From contig PMJT01000228.1 in the NCBI GenBank assembly GCA_003158495.1, positions 5,037 to 14,728 on the forward strand: a stretch of 9,692 nt of DNA. The letters run 5' to 3'. The number at the start of each line of letters is the position of its first letter. Positions within the stretch are counted from its first letter, which is position 1. This document shows, in pieces, positions 1 to 6,072 of the stretch. The notes beneath the pieces were generated by a model. That model worked only from the letters and a program-made list of their open reading frames with translations. It was not told where the DNA came from and searched no databases. The position numbers were made by a program, and so were the translations under genes. This DNA is from Chloroflexota bacterium (GTDB lineage: Bacteria; Chloroflexota; Limnocylindria; Limnocylindrales; CSP1-4).

Positions 1-710
1 CGCAGCGCGTAGCACTTCTTGCCGAGAAGAGCGTTGCCGCCATAGCCGGATCCGTACGACCAGATCTCGCGAGTCTCGGGGAAATGGACGATGTACTTCG
101 TATCCGGGTCGCACGGCCAGGTGACGTCCTTGTCGCCGGGAGCCAGGGGCTTGCCGACGGAATGGATGGCCGGCACGAACTCGCCGGTCTTGACGATCTC
201 GGCCAGGGCCGCCTCGCCCATGCGGGTCATGATCCGCATGTTCACCACGACGTACGGCGAGTCCGTGATCTCGATCCCGAGCCGGCCGATCGGCGACCCG
301 ACCGGGCCCATCGAAAACGGGATGACGTACATCGTCCGGCCGCGCATCGACCCGCGGAAGAGGTCGTTGAGCGTCTCCCGCATCTCGGCCGGCGCGCGCC
401 AGTTGTTCGTGGGACCGGCATCCTCTTCCTTCTCGGAGCAGATGAAAGTCCGGTCCTCGACCCGCGCGACGTCCGACGGATCGGAGCGCGCCAGAAAGCT
501 GTTCGGCCGCAGATCAGGGTTGAGGCGAATGAATGTCCCCGTGTCCACGAGATGCCCGCAGAGGCGCTCGTTCTCGGCCTCCGAGCCGTCGCACCAGTAG
601 ACGGCGTCCGGGGTAGTCAGAGCCGCGATCTCGTTCACCCAGCGAACGATGGGATCTGCGGCAGTGAGGCCCTGCGGCTGCCCTTCTACCCGTGCGCCGA
701 TCGTTGTCAC
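1..710 (-). CDS. pckG: Phosphoenolpyruvate carboxykinase (GTP), 5' part, cut by window edge
   Basis: GTP-dependent PEP carboxykinase interconverts oxaloacetate plus GTP with PEP, CO2 and GDP at the start of gluconeogenesis, in the cytosol. About 236 residues are visible; the family is about 600 long, so the catalytic C-terminal half lies outside the window. Visible family blocks are NSFLARSDPSDVARVEDRT, with the substrate-binding Arg; GRTMYVIPFSMGPVGSP; DSPYVVVNMRIMTRMG; and GSGYGGNALLGKKC near the cut. In the last block, Tyr223 and Lys231/Lys232 match the conserved PEP-binding Tyr and metal-ligand Lys of this family (Tyr235 and Lys244 in animal PCK1). The start is GTG at 710, chosen because GGAG (720-717) sits 6 bases upstream and the N-terminus then begins TTIGARVEGQ. 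The GTP type, not the ATP type, is clear from these blocks. lgt lies 255 bp upstream on the same strand. Confidence 0.95.
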   Translation of the reverse strand, partial: MTTIGARVEGQPQGLTAADPIVRWVNEIAALTTPDAVYWCDGSEAENERLCGHLVDTGTFIRLNPDLRPNSFLARSDPSDVARVEDRTFICSEKEEDAGPTNNWRAPAEMRETLNDLFRGSMRGRTMYVIPFSMGPVGSPIGRLGIEITDSPYVVVNMRIMTRMGEAALAEIVKTGEFVPAIHSVGKPLAPGDKDVTWPCDPDTKYIVHFPETREIWSYGSGYGGNALLGKKCYAL

Positions 711-836
711 CGTCTTCTCCTAGCTATCCCGTGGGCTGGCCCGCATCTCGCGGCGCAAGCCATTTCGGGCTGGAGCCAGGTGCTCGGGCGGGGCGACATT
801 CTGTCTAAGGTTGCGACGTATTTCGGGGACCGTGGA

Positions 837-866
837 ATTGTACGAAGCAGACGGGCACTCGCGCAA
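837..866 (-). promoter_or_regulatory. Candidate sigma-70-type promoter for pckG
   Basis: Read on the minus strand, TTGCGC (866-861) is followed after 18 bases by TACAAT (842-837). The -10 matches the consensus at five of six positions and the -35 at three of six. It would give a leader of about 120 nt before the pckG GTG start. This is seen by eye only, in high-GC DNA where TACAAT stands out. The weak -35 keeps confidence low. Confidence 0.3.
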
Positions 867-887
867 ACGGGCGCCGTGCCGATGCCT

Positions 888-907
888 CGGCCCGGTGCCC
901 TGGGCCG
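888..907. repeat. Perfect 6-bp inverted repeat between lgt and pckG
   Basis: CGGCCC (888-893) and GGGCCG (902-907) are exact inverted copies around an 8-base loop, in the 255-bp gap downstream of lgt. No run of T follows on either strand, so it is not a standard intrinsic terminator. It could help end lgt transcription or be chance in GC-rich DNA. Nothing else in 711-965 looks like a gene. Confidence 0.3.
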
Positions 908-965
908 CCTCTTGGCGCGGTCCGCCCGACCAGGAGCGGGAGGAGTAGTGGACGCGCCCGGCCGG

Positions 966-1961
966 TTACATCGCGAGGAGGGGCACGATCGACTCCGCGG
1001 GCTGCAGGGGCTCCTCGGGCTGCTCGGACTCCGCGGGCTGCAGGGGCTCCTCGGGCTGCAGGGGCTCCTCGCGCCGCAGAAGCTTCTCGGGCTGCAGGGA
1101 CCCAAGCGGGGTCTCCGGGTGGTGTCGAACCCACCAGTGCCGGACGATGATCGCGACGATCGCAGCGGCCGCGGCACCCAGCCCGATCAGCTGGGCGGTG
1201 GCGAGACCGAAGATCGTCCAGTTCCAGCCGCTGCGGAAGGTCTCGAGGACGCTGCGCTCGATCCCGTACCAGACGAGGTAGAGCAGACCGACGTCACCCG
1301 CGATCAGCAGCCGACCGCGGGCCGTGAACCGCCGCCACAGGAACAACATCACGAACATGCCGATCAGGCTCAGCATCGACTCGTAGAAGAACAGCGGGAT
1401 GAAGTGGGCGTCGATCGCGGCCCCCACGCCCGTCCCGGCAAAGCCGGGGCAGTGGAACTCCGGAACCCGATTCTGGCACTGGATAGCGATGCCCCACGGC
1501 AGAGTGGTGGGCGGGCCGTAGAGCTCCTGGTTCATGAAGTTGCCCCAGCGACCGACCACCTGCGCCAGCAGCACCGCCGGGACGATCAGGTCCGCCCACC
1601 GCCAGAACGAGACGTGGTGGTGGCGGGCCAGCCAGATGATCGCGATCATCCCGGTCAATACGCCGCCGTAGATGCCCAGCCCGCTGTAGGGCGGCAGGAA
1701 TATCTGGGCGATATGGTCCTTATAGTCCAGGCCGGTGGACCACTGGTCGATCACGTGGTACGCCCGGCCGCCGATCAGCGCGGCCACGGCAACGATGATC
1801 AAGCTGTCGACGATGAAATCCGTCCGCTCGCCCCTCTTGCGCGCCTCCCGGAACAGGAGCCACGTCGCGGCGAGGATCGCGGCCACGTAGCCGATCCCAT
1901 ACCAGCGGACTTCGAGCGGGCCGAGAGCTAGAGCAACCGGGTTTGGCGTGAAGTCGATCAT
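966..1961 (-). CDS. lgt: Prolipoprotein diacylglyceryl transferase with repetitive C-terminal tail
   Basis: Lgt moves diacylglycerol from phosphatidylglycerol to the lipobox Cys of prelipoproteins, the first step of lipoprotein maturation in the cytoplasmic membrane. The 331-residue product has about seven hydrophobic segments. The Lgt signature is at 138-149 (GRWGNFMNQELYG): Arg139, Asn141, Glu146 and Gly149 match E. coli Arg143, Asn146, Glu151 and Gly154. Tyr232 and Arg236 in YGIERSVLETFR match Tyr235 and Arg239. The position of E. coli His103 is Tyr98 (GLGIYGG), as in many high-GC Lgt proteins. The insert QCQNRVPEFHCPG (161-173) carries two Cys. After the last helix (about 273) comes a tail of about 58 residues rich in Pro, Glu and Gln, with EEPLQP three times. 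ATG at 1961 (MIDFTPNP) is chosen because the family begins here; the 46 codons upstream are not Lgt-like. I see no strong ribosome-binding site, so the message may have a weak one or be leaderless. Confidence 0.95.
   Translation of the reverse strand: MIDFTPNPVALALGPLEVRWYGIGYVAAILAATWLLFREARKRGERTDFIVDSLIIVAVAALIGGRAYHVIDQWSTGLDYKDHIAQIFLPPYSGLGIYGGVLTGMIAIIWLARHHHVSFWRWADLIVPAVLLAQVVGRWGNFMNQELYGPPTTLPWGIAIQCQNRVPEFHCPGFAGTGVGAAIDAHFIPLFFYESMLSLIGMFVMLFLWRRFTARGRLLIAGDVGLLYLVWYGIERSVLETFRSGWNWTIFGLATAQLIGLGAAAAAIVAIIVRHWWVRHHPETPLGSLQPEKLLRREEPLQPEEPLQPAESEQPEEPLQPAESIVPLLAM
991..1071 (-). repeat. Tandem 18/36-bp direct repeats coding the Lgt tail
   Basis: A 32-base block (991-1022) recurs exactly at 1027-1058, a period of 36 bp. 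Its 17-base core GCTGCAGGGGCTCCTCG occurs at 1001, 1037 and 1055, so the underlying unit is 18 bp. Decayed copies continue to about 1100. All units are multiples of three and encode EEPLQP and QPAES repeats in the C-terminus of Lgt. The array would be free to change copy number without breaking the frame. Confidence 0.9.
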
Positions 1962-2012
1962 GGTCGGACAGTGTACCGGCCGCGGGGTTCGGCTCGCGCG
2001 GATGTCGCGGTC

Positions 2013-2020
2013 CGTATACT
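2013..2020. promoter_or_regulatory. Candidate symmetric -10 element shared by lgt and the divergent gene
   Basis: The 151-bp gap between lgt and the plus-strand gene at 2113 contains the palindrome GTATAC (2014-2019). It reads TATACT (2015-2020) on plus and TATACG (2018-2013) on minus, so it could act as the -10 for both genes. Leaders would be about 45 nt for lgt and about 85 nt for the plus gene. The -35 matches are poor on both strands (TGGAGT at 2041-2036 for lgt), so this is tentative. Confidence 0.3.
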
Positions 2021-2112
2021 TGCGGCGACACTCCGACTCCAGAGGTTGCGAGCAGCCGGCCCGGTGTGTTGCCAGGCGCAATGACGCCACCCGCCCCACG
2101 GAAGGGCTCGAA

Positions 2113-2433
2113 ATGCCGTTCTACTTCTTCTTCGGACTTCTCGGCCTAGTCATCGGCGGCCTGCTGACGTGGTTCTTCCTGGCCGATCACCCCTTCGAAT
2201 CGCTCGAGACGCCGGGCGGCCCGGTCGATCTTCTCGAGGCGGGCCTGCTCGCCAAGGAGTTGGCGGCGGACGGCATCGAATTGGATGAGGCTACGATCGT
2301 CAGGCTGCTCAACCTCCACGGCGCGTATGTCGACGGCAAGATCCGCGAGGCCCAGGCCGCGGCACAGGAACGACGCGACGAGGTCGAGCAAAGCCGAGTA
2401 CAGGCCAAGGCGGCGGAGGAGCACGCCGAGTAG
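2113..2433 (+). CDS. Small single-helix membrane protein with helical, charged C-terminus
   Basis: I do not recognise this 106-residue protein. Residues 4-24 (YFFFGLLGLVIGGLLTWFF) form one strong membrane helix at the very N-terminus, acting as an anchor or uncleaved signal. Residues 37-75 form a predicted helical, acidic section (VDLLEAGLLAKELAADG and after). Residues 76-106 are dense in Glu, Arg, Gln and Ala without Pro or Gly, as in a coiled coil. The topology fits a short N-out anchor with a cytoplasmic helical tail, or the reverse. ATG at 2113 is chosen because GGAAGG lies 7 bases upstream and the helix starts at once; the frame is open further upstream but the extra residues look non-coding. 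It is divergent from lgt and converges on ubiE. A membrane-anchored scaffold role is a guess. Confidence 0.75.
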   Translation: MPFYFFFGLLGLVIGGLLTWFFLADHPFESLETPGGPVDLLEAGLLAKELAADGIELDEATIVRLLNLHGAYVDGKIREAQAAAQERRDEVEQSRVQAKAAEEHAE

Positions 2434-2463
2434 GGCGCTGTTCCGCTCGGCCCCAGTAAGGAG

Positions 2464-2493
2464 CGCGCCGGCGCGTCGGCGGCCCCGGGGGCC
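2464..2493. repeat. GC-rich palindromes between two converging genes
   Basis: The 69-bp gap between the stops at 2433 (plus) and 2503 (minus) contains a 12-base palindrome, CGCGCCGGCGCG (2464-2475), and GGCCCCGGGGGCC (2481-2493), six paired bases around one central base. Both could form very stable stems in RNA from either strand. Neither is followed by a T-run, so this is a possible factor-aided two-way terminator and not a classic intrinsic one. Confidence 0.4.
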
Positions 2494-2502
2494 CGGGAAC
2501 GT

Positions 2503-3309
2503 CTAGGCCACAGTCCCCCAGTGCAGGGCAACCGTGCCCAGGCCCAACCGCTTGAACCCGACGTCCTTGAGGCCGACGTGGCGCATCGTTGCCGCGATCT
2601 CCTCGGCCGGCGGGAATCCCTTGAGCGAACTCGGCAGATAGGCGTAGGCGGCGCGGCGGCGGAAGAGCGCGCCGATGAACGGCGCCGTGATCCGGAACAG
2701 TGCCACGTAGAACCTGCCCATGAACCGGGGCCGGGGCACGGACAACTCCAGGCACACTACCCGTCCCCCACTCCGGACGGCGCGGGCCATCTCTCGGAAC
2801 CCGTCCTCGAAGCTGGCCAGGTTGCGCAGGCCGAAGGCGATCGTGGCCGCGTCGAACGATCGGTCGGCGACGGGCAACGACAATGCGTTGCCGAGCACGA
2901 ATTCGATGCCGCGCATCGCGCCGAACGCGCGGCGGGCCTCATCCAGCATCGCCGGCGAGAGATCGACTCCTTCGACGCGGCCTTCCGGGCCGACCTTCGC
3001 GGCCAGCGCAGCCGTCAGCTTGCCGGTCCCGCAGGCAACGTCCAGGGCGGTGCCGCCCTTCGACAGGTTGGCGGCGCGTACCGCGGCTCGTCGCCACCGG
3101 CCATCCATGCCCGCCGTCATCAGAGTGTTCATCCGGTCGTAGACGGGCGCGATCGAATCGAACATCGAGGTGACGCTGGGCTCGGGCACGGTGTTGCCGG
3201 TCCGGACGACTTCCTGCGCGGCCGCTTCACGGGCGCCGGCCGTGTCGGCCGACTCGCGGTTCGCGGCTCCTCGAGCCGCTTCCTGGCCCGGGTCCTGGGC
3301 CGCGGTCAC
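2503..3309 (-). CDS. ubiE: Demethylmenaquinone / C-methylating quinone methyltransferase, UbiE/MenG family
   Basis: Uses S-adenosylmethionine to C-methylate demethylmenaquinone, the last step of menaquinone synthesis, at the cytoplasmic face of the membrane. Of 268 residues, 48-268 align with the family: SMFDSIAPVYDRMN (48-61), SAM motif I ALDVACGTG (88-96), GVDLS (114-118), the typical FDAATIAFGLRN (152-163), SGGRVVCLELSVPR (180-193), and the C-terminal signature GFKRLGLGTVALHWG (251-265). The usual Ser and His after YDxxN are replaced (TLMTAGMDGRWRR), but the Trp and Arg remain. Residues 1-45 are an Ala-rich extension absent from most homologues. GTG at 3309 is taken because it shares the bases GTGA with the stop of the upstream Lrp gene, indicating translational coupling; no ribosome-binding site is clear. 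A later internal start cannot be excluded. ATP and respiration context fits menaquinone rather than ubiquinone in this kind of organism. Confidence 0.92.
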   Translation of the reverse strand: MTAAQDPGQEAARGAANRESADTAGAREAAAQEVVRTGNTVPEPSVTSMFDSIAPVYDRMNTLMTAGMDGRWRRAAVRAANLSKGGTALDVACGTGKLTAALAAKVGPEGRVEGVDLSPAMLDEARRAFGAMRGIEFVLGNALSLPVADRSFDAATIAFGLRNLASFEDGFREMARAVRSGGRVVCLELSVPRPRFMGRFYVALFRITAPFIGALFRRRAAYAYLPSSLKGFPPAEEIAATMRHVGLKDVGFKRLGLGTVALHWGTVA

Positions 3310-3806
3310 GGGTTGTTCGAACCAGGCACCGGCTCGGCCTCGCGCACGATGCGGATCGGCCGGCGTTCGAAGGCGCTGGAGAACACTACCTGCGTCTCGG
3401 TCGTGAAGACATGCCCGACCTGCTGGATCAGGTGCAGGACGCGCTCGAGATGGCGCGTATCGGTCGCCCGAACCTTCAGCAGGTAGTCCGCTTCACCGGC
3501 GAGGTGGTGGCACTCCTCGATCTCGTCGATGCCGATGAAGTCGCCCGTCATGTCCGTGGCGATAGTGCCCGGGACCTGCTTGATGAAGATGAAGGCCAGC
3601 ACGCCGTAGCCGAGGAGCGGAGGATCGACCATCGCGGAATAGCCGCGGATGACTCCCCGGGCCTCGAGCTTCTTGACCCGCTCGTGGGCCGAGGGCCCGC
3701 TCATGCCGACAGCCTGTCCCACTTCGGCATACGACTCGCGACCGTCTCGCTGCAGCAGCTCGAGAATCCGAGCGTCGGTCTCGTCGATCCGTTCCAAAGA
3801 GCCCAT
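3306..3806 (-). CDS. Lrp/AsnC family transcriptional regulator
   Basis: A 166-residue feast/famine regulator. The N-terminal winged helix-turn-helix covers about 7-56 (IDETDARILELLQRDGR, then AEVGQAVGMSGPSAHERVKKLE as the recognition part). The RAM ligand-binding domain covers about 66-148 and has the usual LAGEADYLLKV (102-112) at the effector site. Such proteins form dimers to octamers and sense amino acids or similar small molecules. ATG at 3806 has GAGGA 9 bases upstream. It shares GTGA with ubiE and should be made from one message with it. That suggests it controls itself and the methyltransferase, although its ligand cannot be read from the sequence. A weak -10 (TAGGCT, 3866-3861 on minus) lies about 55 bp upstream. 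The 182-bp gap up to the cupin holds no gene. Confidence 0.92.
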   Translation of the reverse strand: MGSLERIDETDARILELLQRDGRESYAEVGQAVGMSGPSAHERVKKLEARGVIRGYSAMVDPPLLGYGVLAFIFIKQVPGTIATDMTGDFIGIDEIEECHHLAGEADYLLKVRATDTRHLERVLHLIQQVGHVFTTETQVVFSSAFERRPIRIVREAEPVPGSNNP

Positions 3807-3988
3807 CAGTGTCCGTCCTCGGGCCGAATGGTTGAGACGCCCCTGCGCGCCTCGGACTTCAGCCTAGCCGATCCCCGCAGAATCCACATGGGTAGGCCCA
3901 GGAGGCGCTCCAGCCGGTCCCGAGCGGGCGATTCCGGCTCCGCGCGGCGGGCTTTGGGCGCGGCCCGGCCGGTCGCGTCTACCGTCGG

Positions 3989-4333
3989 CTACCAGCGGTA
4001 TCCGCGACCGCGCGCCTTCTTGCCGCACGATCCGGCCGGAAGGTGCGCCTCCAGGCAGGTGACGGCCCTGGTGCCTGCAACGGCGTCGTGCGACACGCTG
4101 GCCGGCAGGTCGAGGCGTTCTCCGGGGCTGAGCATGAAACCTACGCCGTGGCCGACCAGGCCACATGTGAGCGAGCCCACGACTACGACGACCACCTTGT
4201 CGTAGTCGTGGGTGTGTCCCTCGAACCGCTCGCCCGGCAGGTTCGACCAGGCGGATACCACGAGGCCCTCGGGGCTCGGTCGACGGCAGGGCTCATCTCG
4301 GCTTTGCTCCAGGCGTGGCGGCGTCACCAGCAT
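3989..4333 (-). CDS. Small single-domain cupin protein
   Basis: A 114-residue conserved-barrel (cupin) protein of unknown substrate. Cupin motif 1 is PGERFEGHTHDYDKVVVVVVG: two metal-type His (HTH) are present but the usual Glu position is Lys. Motif 2 is LSPGERLDLPASVSH with the third His. Three His could bind a metal. The protein ends in a short basic stretch (KKARGRGYRW). ATG at 4333 is favoured because AAGG lies 5 bases upstream; ATG at 4351 is possible but has no clear ribosome-binding site. Residues from TPPRLEQ onward resemble the N-terminus of related cupins, so a later start (GTG 4261) is less likely. It overlaps the end of the two-helix protein by 41 bp, so both are probably co-transcribed. 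The run of six Val (GTG GTC GTC GTA GTC GTG) is part of a DNA inverted repeat. Confidence 0.8.
   Translation of the reverse strand: MLVTPPRLEQSRDEPCRRPSPEGLVVSAWSNLPGERFEGHTHDYDKVVVVVVGSLTCGLVGHGVGFMLSPGERLDLPASVSHDAVAGTRAVTCLEAHLPAGSCGKKARGRGYRW
4176..4212. repeat. Perfect 14-bp inverted repeat inside the cupin gene
   Basis: CCCACGACTACGAC (4176-4189) and GTCGTAGTCGTGGG (4199-4212) are exact inverted copies with a 9-base loop. On the minus strand the arms encode VVVVG and THDYD, on either side of the Lys codon in the metal-binding motif. The mRNA could fold into a strong hairpin here. It is explained at least partly by the coding sequence. Confidence 0.9.
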
Positions 4334-4649
4334 GGACACCTTGGCGTTCATCTCGTTGCCGCTGGCCGTTTCGTTTCCCCCGGTCCGGCCCGGGCATGGT
4401 CGCGAGACTGCGGTCCAGGGCGATTCGGTCCGAGGCGGGCGGCAGATCGGGTGCCGCCTCCCGCCATGCCGCGTCGGCCTCGGCATCCCGGGCATCCGTC
4501 CCCGTGGCAACAACCGCGAAGATTGCCAGGCCGACGCCAGCCGCGGCGACGGTTGCAATCTCACGCGTCGCGTGAAGCGAGAAGAAGAGCAGGCACCAGA
4601 GCGGCAGGCCCACGATGGTCGCGCCGATCAGCGCCCGAGCTTTCTGCAA
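4293..4649 (-). CDS. Small two-helix membrane protein, unknown function
   Basis: I do not recognise this 118-residue protein. It has two membrane helices, about 6-25 (ALIGATIVGLPLWCLLFFSL) and 32-50 (ATVAAAGVGLAIFAVVATG), joined by a short loop (HATREI), then a polar tail. The tail is acidic at first (DARDAEADAAWREAAPDLPP), then basic and low-complexity (after residue 88). TTG at 4649 is chosen because AGGAGA (4660-4655) lies 5 bases upstream and the first helix follows directly; the in-frame ATG at 4724 has no such site and would add 25 non-membrane residues. The last 13 codons overlap the cupin start, so the final part of the tail may be forced by the other frame. A role with the cupin is an inference from position only. 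Confidence 0.65.
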   Translation of the reverse strand: MQKARALIGATIVGLPLWCLLFFSLHATREIATVAAAGVGLAIFAVVATGTDARDAEADAAWREAAPDLPPASDRIALDRSLATMPGPDRGKRNGQRQRDERQGVHAGDAATPGAKPR

Positions 4650-4654
4650 GTGAC

Positions 4655-4660
4655 TCTCCT
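4655..4660 (-). promoter_or_regulatory. Ribosome-binding site that fixes a TTG start
   Basis: AGGAGA on the minus strand lies 5 bases before TTG at 4649. It is the best ribosome-binding site near this gene and is the reason for choosing the TTG start. Confidence 0.6.
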
Positions 4661-4925
4661 CACCTTGACGACCGCGCCGGAAGCGACCCTGCCACGCGGG
4701 GAGCGACCCTTCGCGGTGCCACATCGGGCATGGCCCGCGGCCCGGCCATCCGGCACGAACTCGCCGATGACCGGGACTCGTGACGCCCGCGCCTTCGCCG
4801 CCATCGTACCGCTAGACTCCGAACGTGCGCACCGGCGGTTCGGATTTGTCGGATTCACGCCGACCGATCGCCGGTCCAAGGTTCCCAGCCATCCCGGAAC
4901 TCGCCTCCGAAGACGATAAAGGCCG

Positions 4926-5975
4926 ATGAAGCCGCTCCGACACCTATCCGCCGCCGAGGTCACAGCCGCGATGCCGCCTCTGCCCGAGCGGCTCGCCCTG
5001 GCCGAACGGACCATGTGCGCTCTCGGAGGAGCGGCCGAACTGCCGCCCAAGATCGGAGTCCATCCGCGGCAGGCGGGCTCGCTGGCCCACGCGATGCCGG
5101 CCTTGCTCCGGGGCGAGGCCGCAAACGGCTCCGCGGACCTGGTCGGGGCGAAGTGGATCACTGGATTTCCGTCCAACCCGGGGCTCGGGCTGCCGACGTA
5201 CCACGCCCTGGTCCTGCTCAACGACCCCGTGACTGGCGAGCCGCTCGCGGTCATGGACGCCGCCACGATCACGGCCCAGCGGACGGCCGCGATCTCCGGA
5301 ACGGCAATTCGCCACTTTCTTGCGAGCGGCGCGGCAGGCGGCGGCGCGGCGGGCGGCGGCGTGCGATCCGTGAGCGTCGCCATCCTCGGAGCCGGGGCTC
5401 AGGCCCGAAGCCACGTGCCGGTCCTCGGCCACCTTCTGCCCGGCTGCCGGGTCCGCGTGACGGATATCGACATGGAACGGGCGGCCGCGCTGGCAAGGGA
5501 TGCCGCCTGCGTCGCTGGTATCGGCTCCGCAGAAGCCGTAGCGGGTGTGCGTGAAGCGGTCGAGTCGGCCGACGTCGTCGTGTCGCTTGTCTCATTCGGC
5601 CCGGACCGGCAGGCACTGGACGCAGCGTGGCTCCGCCCCGATGTCCTGTTCGTGGCCGCGGACTACGACATGCAGGCGCCCGCCGCACTGGCCCGTGAAG
5701 CGCTCTTCGTCGTCGACGACCGCGACCAGTTCCTGGCCACTCGTTCCGGGCCCGTCTTTGCGGGCTACCCCGACCCGGATGCCACGATCGGAGAGTTGCT
5801 ACGCGGCGAGGGGCCAGTGGGCGCGGAGCCGGCCGGCGGGCGCCCGCAGGGCCGAATCCTGGTCTCGCACCTTGGCGTTGGGCTGGCGGACGTCGTGTTC
5901 GCTTCCGCGATCCTGGCCCGTGCGGAGCAACTGGGCCTGGGACGGATTCTGCCGGGCCAGGCGTCCCCAGGCTGA
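4926..5975 (+). CDS. Ornithine cyclodeaminase / mu-crystallin family NAD(P)-dependent enzyme
   Basis: A 349-residue member of the family that includes ornithine cyclodeaminase, alanine dehydrogenase (archaeal type), ketimine and pyrroline-2-carboxylate reductases. The substrate domain contains GAKWITGFPSNPGLGLPTYH (Lys76) and TAQRTAAISGTA (Arg119), both conserved substrate contacts. The Rossmann domain has AILGAGAQARSH (152-163) and an Asp (180) at the end of the second strand, which favours NAD. The usual catalytic-Asp region reads VAADYDMQAPA (243-253) instead of the common GsDxPGKxEL, and the C-terminus has SHLGVGLADVVFASAIL (314-330). This DYD variant occurs in a divergent subgroup, so true cyclodeaminase activity should not be assumed. 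A Gly/Ala-rich insert (GAAGGGAAGGG, 135-145) precedes the nucleotide domain. ATG at 4926 has AAAGG only 3 bases upstream. The 276-bp divergent gap before it holds a weak -10 (TAGACT, 4813-4818) and no gene. Confidence 0.88.
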   Translation: MKPLRHLSAAEVTAAMPPLPERLALAERTMCALGGAAELPPKIGVHPRQAGSLAHAMPALLRGEAANGSADLVGAKWITGFPSNPGLGLPTYHALVLLNDPVTGEPLAVMDAATITAQRTAAISGTAIRHFLASGAAGGGAAGGGVRSVSVAILGAGAQARSHVPVLGHLLPGCRVRVTDIDMERAAALARDAACVAGIGSAEAVAGVREAVESADVVVSLVSFGPDRQALDAAWLRPDVLFVAADYDMQAPAALAREALFVVDDRDQFLATRSGPVFAGYPDPDATIGELLRGEGPVGAEPAGGRPQGRILVSHLGVGLADVVFASAILARAEQLGLGRILPGQASPG

Positions 5976-5992
5976 CGGCGGACTCGCACCTC

Positions 5993-6016
5993 CGCGGCCA
6001 CGCGGCCACGCGGCCA
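5993..6016. repeat. Three tandem copies of an 8-bp unit
   Basis: CGCGGCCA occurs three times without a gap at 5993-6000, 6001-6008 and 6009-6016, just after the stop at 5975 and before the sigma factor promoter region. It is non-coding as far as I can see. It may be a binding-site array or simple slippage. Confidence 0.85.
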
Positions 6017-6072
6017 CCGGCATGCGTCCTAGACTGGGTCCGTCGGGGCGTCGACCGCCAACTCCTCGGCCC

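Noticed and set aside
991..1071. Possible CRISPR-like spaced repeat
   Set aside because: Period is 18/36 bp with no unique spacers, and it lies in frame inside lgt.
84..1931. A 615-codon open frame on the plus strand with a collagen-like Gly-X-Y stretch
   Set aside because: It runs antisense to pckG and lgt, both clear family members. The Gly-X-Y look comes from the opposite strand of the Lgt tail repeats (991-1071).
1962..2099. Longer lgt start at 2099
   Set aside because: The 46 extra residues are Arg/Cys-rich with no Lgt similarity; family start is MIDFTPNP at 1961.
2434..2502. Classic intrinsic terminators between converging genes
   Set aside because: The stems are strong but no T-run follows on either strand.
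2521..3486. Long plus-strand open frame opposite ubiE and the Lrp gene
   Set aside because: Its composition is Arg/Gly/Pro shadow sequence in high-GC DNA; the minus-strand genes match known families from end to end.
4628..5383. Minus-strand frame of 251 codons over the divergent gap and the cyclodeaminase-like gene
   Set aside because: Most of it is antisense to a clear enzyme gene, with no domain and no ribosome-binding site.
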